NCBI RefSeq assembly: GCF_023278365.1
Contig: NZ_CP075338.1
Span: 2,418,001-2,482,000, forward strand
Length of the DNA: 64,000 nt
Reading direction: 5' to 3'
Source of the DNA: Epilithonimonas zeae
GTDB lineage: Bacteria > Bacteroidota > Bacteroidia > Flavobacteriales > Weeksellaceae
The notes under the pieces are model-generated. The model was not told where the DNA came from. It saw only the letters and a list, made by a program, of their open reading frames with translations, and ran no database searches. The position numbers and the translations under genes were made by a program. Shown one piece after another: positions 59,554 to 64,000 of this stretch. Position 1 is the first letter of the stretch. The number at the start of each line of letters is the position of its first letter.

Positions 59554-59997
59554 ATGAAATATAGCAAGTTGATTTTTGGAAGCATTGCAAGCCTTATTCT
59601 CGGGACTTCAATCTACATTCTTTTTAGGTCATCCACCCTGAAAGTATTCTCTTGGCTGAATTATTTTGGAATAAATATCCTTGACAGCAACATTAGAAAA
59701 TCTGCTTTGGAAGTTTCTAAAAACATTCCAGACTGGGTTTTGCTGTCTCTTCCAGATGGGCTATGGCTGTTCTCCTATGTGTGTCTGATGCTCTATATCT
59801 GGAAAAACTCTATTACAATTCAGAATCTATTTTGGATTAGTATTATCCCAGCTATCGCCATCGCTTCCGAGGTTGCACAATGCTTCGGGATTTTGCAGGG
59901 AACTTTTGACCCAATGGACTTAATGCTGTACATACTTGGAGGTGTCCTGCCTCTACTCATCTTTAAAAATTCAATTAATTATGAACTTAAATTTTAA
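59554..59997 (+). CDS. VanZ-like membrane protein
   Basis: 147 residues with 3-4 TM segments. The C-terminal block AIASEVAQCFGILQGTFDPMDLMLYILGG follows the VanZ pattern (E..Q.f...g..FDp.Dl..n..Gg). VanZ-like proteins give low-level glycopeptide resistance in some Gram-positives; most are of unknown role. It pairs with the DUF4352-like gene (4-nt gap between its stop and the ATG at 60002) downstream of the hairpin RNA. Confidence 0.65.
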   Translation: MKYSKLIFGSIASLILGTSIYILFRSSTLKVFSWLNYFGINILDSNIRKSALEVSKNIPDWVLLSLPDGLWLFSYVCLMLYIWKNSITIQNLFWISIIPAIAIASEVAQCFGILQGTFDPMDLMLYILGGVLPLLIFKNSINYELKF

Positions 59998-60001
59998 CAT
60001 T

Positions 60002-60556
60002 ATGAACAAAAATTTCAAACATCTGGTTTCTGCCTCTGCATTCGCATTTTTCTTATTTATCGCTATGGGTAGCGGAGACGATAAGAAATCCCCCTCAACA
60101 TCATCCAGTTCGAGCGAAACTGGTGCAACATCGGAAGCTAAAGCCAGCTACAAGAAAGTAGGAGAAACTCTGCCAACAGAATATTTTGAGGTGACCGTAA
60201 ACAAGGTTAGCGTACAAAACTCCGTAAGTACAGGCAATCAGTTTTCGGATTTGAAACCAGAATCTGGAACACGCTACCTCATCATCAATACCACCTTCAA
60301 GAATACAAGCAACGAGAGCCGTATGCTGATGGACGGAGAAGTTTTGGTAAACTATAATGGTAAAGACTATACTTTCGACAAATCTGAAACAGTAATGGCA
60401 GAAGGCTTTGGATTATTACTTGACCAAATAAACCCATTGACAGCTAAAACAACTAATCTGGTTTACAAGATTCCGGCAGAACTGAAAGGAACAGCTTACT
60501 ATAAACCTGGGCGTTCTGGAAGTGATGACCTGATAGACTTGGGAAATATAGAATAA
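60002..60556 (+). CDS. DUF4352-like secreted protein
   Basis: 184 residues from ATG 60002 (MNKNFKHLVSASAFAFFLFIAMGSGDDKK). A hydrophobic signal-like start is followed by a Ser-rich linker (SPSTSSSSSETG) and an Ig-like DUF4352 domain (EYFEVTVNKVSVQNSV, GTRYLIINTTFKN-TSNESR, EVLVNYNGKDYTF, PLTAKTTNLVYKIP), typical of small extracellular or lipoprotein-type proteins of mobile elements. Alternative start 59981 overlaps the VanZ-like gene. It ends at a terminator hairpin. Confidence 0.75.
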   Translation: MNKNFKHLVSASAFAFFLFIAMGSGDDKKSPSTSSSSSETGATSEAKASYKKVGETLPTEYFEVTVNKVSVQNSVSTGNQFSDLKPESGTRYLIINTTFKNTSNESRMLMDGEVLVNYNGKDYTFDKSETVMAEGFGLLLDQINPLTAKTTNLVYKIPAELKGTAYYKPGRSGSDDLIDLGNIE

Positions 60557-60575
60557 GCTTTTAAAAAAATTTCAG

Positions 60576-60613
60576 ATATCGTATAAATTAAGTATTTGTA
60601 CGATATTTTTTTG
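60576..60613 (+). terminator. Intrinsic terminator
   Basis: Perfect 8-bp stem ATATCGTA (60576-60583) with TACGATAT (60599-60606), 15-nt loop, followed by seven T's. Confidence 0.85.
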
Positions 60614-60649
60614 ATAAAAAAATATTACTTTTATTGTAGCTCAATAATT

Positions 60650-61609
60650 ATGAAAACAACATTTCCTTTACAAGAAGTAATTGAAGATATTATCAATACA
60701 GAAAAATCTTTATCTTCGGCTTTAATTAGGCTAAATTACTTCGGTCGATTAATAAATAATGAAGAATTAATCAATTTTACAAACAATGAGCTGAATGGTT
60801 ATGGGGCAAAGGACGATGTTCCAATTTATAGAAGAACGGTGGGTACATTAAGGGTCACATTACAGGCGTATACTGAAAAATATTTTAAGGTTCTGCCCAT
60901 CTCGATGCTTAAAAAACCATATGATGAAATGTTCAGATTTGTTAAAATAAAAGAGGGTATTGCCGCTATTGAAAAGTTGGGCAAAGAACTTTTTAATGAA
61001 AAAACATCAGGAGAACTTGCTACTACATTTCCTCTAGAATTTTTACATATTTTGCAAGAACCTGCTAGAAAAATTTTTAAGTCTAATGTTAAGATTGATG
61101 TTATTGAGGCAAGTCTTTGCGCAAATTCTAACATTATAGTTGAAATTCCAAATGCTATTAGAATTAAGCTATTAGAATTTGTGATGAATATCGCTGGAGA
61201 ATTTGGATATTCTGTGGAAATTGATACTTTTAATAAAAGTCCAGAAATAAACAATCAAACAATTAATACATATATGAATACTACAATTAATAACAATGGC
61301 GATGGTAATCTAATTAATAACGGAGACAATAATCAAATCGACAATAAAACTCAACTCGTAAAAGGGGATTTAACACAACTTAAAGAAGAGCTTAGAAAGT
61401 ATGGAATAGAAGAAGCCGATATTCAAGAGATTTCATCAATCATTGTCGAAGAGACTGCTGATTTTGAAAATAACAGGTTAGGCACCAGAGCAAATGGTTG
61501 GATATCAAACATTTTGAATAAGTCATTAAATGGCGTTGGAAAAATAAGCACAGCTGTAACAGCTAATCTGTTAGCTTCTTTATTGAAATCATCAATAGGC
61601 ATGCCCTAA
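60650..61609 (+). CDS. AbiTii-domain protein 1 (defence-associated)
   Basis: 319 residues from ATG 60650 (MKTTFPLQEVIEDIINTEKS). The N-terminal ~80 residues match the AbiTii domain (IEDIIN.EKSLSSALIRLNYFGRLINNEELINFTNNELNGYG, VPIYRRT). The middle has NTTINNNGDGNLINNGDNN (about 209-226), a Gly/Asn repeat also seen in the next gene. The C-terminus ends in a hydrophobic/amphipathic segment (NGWISNILNKSLNGVGKIST.., LLASLLKSS) that could act on membranes. AbiT systems stop phage by abortive infection; this pair precedes an ABC-3C system. Inference: a defence effector. Confidence 0.75.
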   Translation: MKTTFPLQEVIEDIINTEKSLSSALIRLNYFGRLINNEELINFTNNELNGYGAKDDVPIYRRTVGTLRVTLQAYTEKYFKVLPISMLKKPYDEMFRFVKIKEGIAAIEKLGKELFNEKTSGELATTFPLEFLHILQEPARKIFKSNVKIDVIEASLCANSNIIVEIPNAIRIKLLEFVMNIAGEFGYSVEIDTFNKSPEINNQTINTYMNTTINNNGDGNLINNGDNNQIDNKTQLVKGDLTQLKEELRKYGIEEADIQEISSIIVEETADFENNRLGTRANGWISNILNKSLNGVGKISTAVTANLLASLLKSSIGMP

Positions 61610-61621
61610 ATTATAATCAAA

Positions 61622-62329
61622 ATGGATTTAATAAGTCAAATTGTTAATGAACTTGTTGATGATAGTTTATCATTAAATAGCGCCTTGCTAAAAACAAAAG
61701 TTTTAGCAAGCAGAATTGGGAATAAAGAATTATTAAGTTGGGCGAACTCTGAACTATCGGGTTACAGCTCAGAAAATAACTTACCTGATTACAGAAAACA
61801 TATATGGAATGCTTTAAAGGGAACGATATTAAATGGAAATTGGAAATATACAGATCAGGAAATCCCTACTATGGGCTTAGATGAGGATTTTGAAAAATCT
61901 CTGCGGACAAGTAATTTTTTTGAAAGTATTCAATCATTAGAGAATTTAGTAAACGAAAAAGGAACACTAGGCACACCCATACGTGCTGAAATTATACAAA
62001 TGATTGAAAATAACTGGAGAAGGATGGGAAATCCTTATCTCAGTATTATATCTTGTAATAAAATAATCCCGAAAGCCAATATTGTCGCTATAATAGCTAG
62101 TGTACGAAGTAAGTTGTTAGATTTTATGCTTTCATTAGAAAATGAATTTGGTGAAAATACAGAAATAAAAGATTTAAAAACTAAAAATCCAGAGATTACT
62201 AATATTATGCATCAAACTATTATTAATAATAATGGCGATGGAAATTCGATAAATACAGGTAATGAGAATTCATTATCAAACAATTCTGAAGTTGCCAAAT
62301 CTACCCAAAATACAGATTTTAAATTATAA
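61622..62329 (+). CDS. AbiTii-domain protein 2 (defence-associated)
   Basis: 235 residues, a closer match to the canonical AbiTii domain: SQIVNELVDDSLSLNSALLKTKVLASRIGNKELLSWANSELSGY, LPDYRKH, LNGNWKYTDQEIPTMGL. The tail carries TIINNNGDGNSINTGNEN (about 200-217), parallel to the motif in the upstream protein. It lacks the long C-terminal hydrophobic segment of AbiTii 1. Gap of 12 nt, so one operon. A terminator-like hairpin at 62378-62399 follows. Confidence 0.78.
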   Translation: MDLISQIVNELVDDSLSLNSALLKTKVLASRIGNKELLSWANSELSGYSSENNLPDYRKHIWNALKGTILNGNWKYTDQEIPTMGLDEDFEKSLRTSNFFESIQSLENLVNEKGTLGTPIRAEIIQMIENNWRRMGNPYLSIISCNKIIPKANIVAIIASVRSKLLDFMLSLENEFGENTEIKDLKTKNPEITNIMHQTIINNNGDGNSINTGNENSLSNNSEVAKSTQNTDFKL

Positions 62330-62377
62330 TTGTAGTAAAAGAAAACCAACATTAGTACTTTTAAGTTATTTTTGTGG

Positions 62378-62405
62378 ATTCAAAAAAATATTTTTGAATT
62401 TTAGA
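62378..62405 (+). terminator. A/T-rich terminator-like hairpin
   Basis: ATTCAAAAA (62378-62386) with TTTTTGAAT (62391-62399), 4-nt loop, then TTTAG. Suggests that the AbiTii pair and the ABC-3C genes are separate units. Confidence 0.5.
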
Positions 62406-62443
62406 CCTTTCTTTTTAACTTGAGATAATGCCTTAAATTAAAT

Positions 62444-63265
62444 ATGGCAACAAATAAAGCAAGAAACTATTCACTTTTAACAATCAAAAGGCTTTATGCA
62501 ATGTCTGGAAACCATTGCGCTTTTCCAGATTGTACACAAACATTTTTGAATGTTGATGACGAGACAAATGTTTCTAATATTTGCCATATTGAAGCTGCCG
62601 AACAAGGCGGTCAAAGATATAATCCTAATTCTGATGATGAATATCGAAAGAGCTTTGAAAATCTAATTTTATTATGTCCAAACCATCATAAGGTAACCGA
62701 TAACATCACTGTCTATACAGTGGAAGCTCTTAAAGAGATGAAAAGGTTGCACGAAGCAAAGTTTTTGCAAATTGCTACAGGGCAAAATATAATTACAAAA
62801 AATCCGTCCGCCCTCAACATTGTTATTGGAAGTTTAGGAAGTAGTATTTTTGGCGGAGGTAATATCAATGAGCCATTATCCGCTCCAGACCCAGAGGAAA
62901 AAATTCTTTATAACAACGTTGTCCAGTATAAATCAATAATTGAAGAGTATAGGGTTTATCAAGGTCGACTAAGCAAAGTTTATGAAGAAATTGAAAAGCA
63001 AGGCTCCACCAAAAAAGAATTTGTTTTACTTAACATAAGAACCGCCTATCTTCAAGAAAAAAAGAAGTACAATGGAATCGAAGAAATTAGAGCGAATGCA
63101 GATAATATTATAGAGAGTGTAGAAACTAAACTTTGGGATATAATTGAGAACAGTAGTAACCCGAATACCCATTTGCCTATTGAAGCCATACAAATTAGTT
63201 TGTATGTTGTTTTGGTAGATGCCTTTATGAGATGTAGTATTTTAGAAGAACCTCCGAAACAATGA
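62444..63265 (+). CDS. HNH nuclease effector of an ABC-three-component system
   Basis: 273 residues. N-terminal HNH domain (about 20-105) with zinc-type cysteines (HCAFPDC, LCPNHH) and catalytic core ICHIEAAEQGGQRY and ENLILLCPNHHKVTD. A Gly-rich linker (GSLGSSIFGGGNINEP) leads to a C-terminal helical domain (about 150-273) of the type that couples effectors to ABC-3C ATPases. It overlaps the next gene by 4 nt. Family knowledge: in ABC-3C systems an SMC-like ATPase licenses a toxic effector on invasion. Here the effector is a DNase by inference. Confidence 0.8.
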   Translation: MATNKARNYSLLTIKRLYAMSGNHCAFPDCTQTFLNVDDETNVSNICHIEAAEQGGQRYNPNSDDEYRKSFENLILLCPNHHKVTDNITVYTVEALKEMKRLHEAKFLQIATGQNIITKNPSALNIVIGSLGSSIFGGGNINEPLSAPDPEEKILYNNVVQYKSIIEEYRVYQGRLSKVYEEIEKQGSTKKEFVLLNIRTAYLQEKKKYNGIEEIRANADNIIESVETKLWDIIENSSNPNTHLPIEAIQISLYVVLVDAFMRCSILEEPPKQ

Positions 63266-63495
63266 TAGTTAATAAAAATACAAGCCCTGAAAGAGATTTG
63301 TACTATTTGGGAGGAAAAGTTATAGAAATTTTAGACCTTTCAAGTAATACGGAGTTTGACTACTTTGAGTTATATGCCGATTTGAGCAGAAACCAAAGTA
63401 TTTCAATAAATTTATTTTCATTGGTATTAGATTGGTTGTTCATATTAGGAGTTATTAAAAAAGGTAATAAAGGATTATTGGAAAAATGTTTTTAA
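63262..63495 (+). CDS. ABC-three-component middle component (MC6-like)
   Basis: 77 residues, no signal. The pattern SPERDLYYLGGKVIEILD...DYFELYADLSRNQSISINLFSLVLDWLFILGVI is the small wHTH-like 'middle component' that sits between effector and ATPase in ABC-3C operons. It overlaps the HNH gene (4 nt) and the ATPase gene (10 nt), as expected for a three-gene unit. Confidence 0.78.
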   Translation: MIVNKNTSPERDLYYLGGKVIEILDLSSNTEFDYFELYADLSRNQSISINLFSLVLDWLFILGVIKKGNKGLLEKCF

Positions 63496-64000
63496 AACGA
63501 TTAATCATAGAAAACAAAACAGGGGTCATTCGAGATATTCTTTTTAAAAAAGGAATCAATCTCATTGTGGATGAAACTCCTGAGAATCAAACCCAACAAA
63601 CGACAGGTAATAATGTTGGAAAGACAACAGTGTTGCGGTTGATTGACTATTGTCTAGGTTCAAAAGGAGAAAGTATCTACAAAGACACTGAATTTTCCAA
63701 CCAGCCTAATACTACCATTCAAAACTTTTTGATTGATACAGAAGTTTTGATTACCCTTGAATTAATTGAAGACATAGAGGATGAGAATAGTGAGAAAATT
63801 GTTATTCAAAGGAATTTTTTAGATAGAAAGAAAAAAATTCTTAAAATAAATAATGAAGACATCCTAGCTAAAGATTTTGACTTTGAACTAAAAAAAGCTA
63901 TATATAAAACAAAGGTTGACAAGCCAACTTTCAGACAAATAATTTCAAAGAACATTAGAATTGACAAAGATAGAATGAACAACATTGTCAAAGTTCTTGG
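63486..64000 (+). CDS. ABC-3C ATPase (SMC/DUF2326-like), 3' truncated by window
   Basis: The ATG at 63486 opens a frame that runs to the end of the window (at least 171 codons, no stop), so it is not a closed ORF here. It begins MFLKRLIIENKTGVIRD and carries a Walker A motif GNNVGKTTVLRLIDYC near residue 50, as in SMC/RecF-like ABC ATPases with a DUF2326-type coiled region downstream. With the upstream HNH and middle component it completes an ABC-3C defence system. The rest lies outside the window. Confidence 0.8.
   Translation, partial: MFLKRLIIENKTGVIRDILFKKGINLIVDETPENQTQQTTGNNVGKTTVLRLIDYCLGSKGESIYKDTEFSNQPNTTIQNFLIDTEVLITLELIEDIEDENSEKIVIQRNFLDRKKKILKINNEDILAKDFDFELKKAIYKTKVDKPTFRQIISKNIRIDKDRMNNIVKVL

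Noticed and set aside
1-64000. tRNA or rRNA genes and CRISPR loci
   Set aside because: No cloverleaf, rRNA-like or regularly spaced repeat sequence was recognised by eye in any intergenic stretch.

Overview
The window looks like the chromosome of a low-GC flavobacterium of the Weeksellaceae, most like Chryseobacterium or Epilithonimonas. The grounds are: TAnnTTTG-type -7 promoter elements, start codons without Shine-Dalgarno sequences but with A/C-rich leaders, a fused CcoN-CcoO cbb3 oxidase, a cytochrome c subunit CcoP with a single haem motif, tandem TonB-dependent-receptor-like outer membrane barrels, a LytS/LytTR two-component pair, and two copies of a flavobacterial palindromic element. 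The assignment comes from recognising families, not from a search.

Layout. 0-6.3 kb (mostly minus strand): end of an aconitase gene, an ECF sigma factor with a small membrane partner, a four-gene acyl-modification operon (acyl carrier protein, AMP ligase, SDR, acyltransferase), and a LytTR response regulator with its sensor kinase and a small lipoprotein. 6.5-13 kb: three tandem outer membrane beta-barrel proteins. 13-17.3 kb (minus): RluA-type pseudouridine synthase, fibronectin lipoprotein, alpha/beta hydrolase lipoprotein, panB, and a Crp/Fnr regulator. 17.4-26.2 kb (plus): a complete cbb3 cytochrome oxidase locus (ccoI, ccoS, ccoNO, ccoQ, ccoP, ccoG, ccoH, SafE-like) with two matching Crp/Fnr-type palindromes and an internal three-way-junction RNA. 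26.3-33.9 kb: housekeeping genes (DUF6702, LOG, sugar nucleotidyltransferase, RapZ C-domain, apt, YfgM-like, ribH, zinc metallopeptidase).

34-55.4 kb is a surface-protein region. Two divergent membrane-anchored AraC regulators are followed by a 2255-residue adhesin, an 805-residue Ig/SdrD-B protein and a 172-residue secreted protein. After an AraC/SDR/methyltransferase/DoxX/NTF2 insert comes a second cassette: a truncated relic, a 1474-residue adhesin and a 170-residue partner. Both giants end in the same ~118-residue C-terminal module, and a motif of that module (GMMVYDT) recurs in both small partners. This looks like a duplicated, possibly undescribed surface-display or partner system.

55.4-64 kb is an accessory island. 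It holds a winged-helix protein, a DUF488-like protein, a terminase-small-subunit-like protein and a serine recombinase with 30-bp repeats. A strong hairpin RNA with its own candidate promoter and operator precedes a VanZ-like/DUF4352 pair. The right edge is a defence block: two AbiTii-domain proteins, then an ABC-three-component system (HNH nuclease effector, middle component and an SMC-like ATPase that runs off the window).

The best candidates for undescribed biology are the repeated adhesin/partner C-terminal module, the three-way-junction RNA inside the cco operon, the 59.3-kb hairpin RNA, and the AbiTii plus ABC-3C block.
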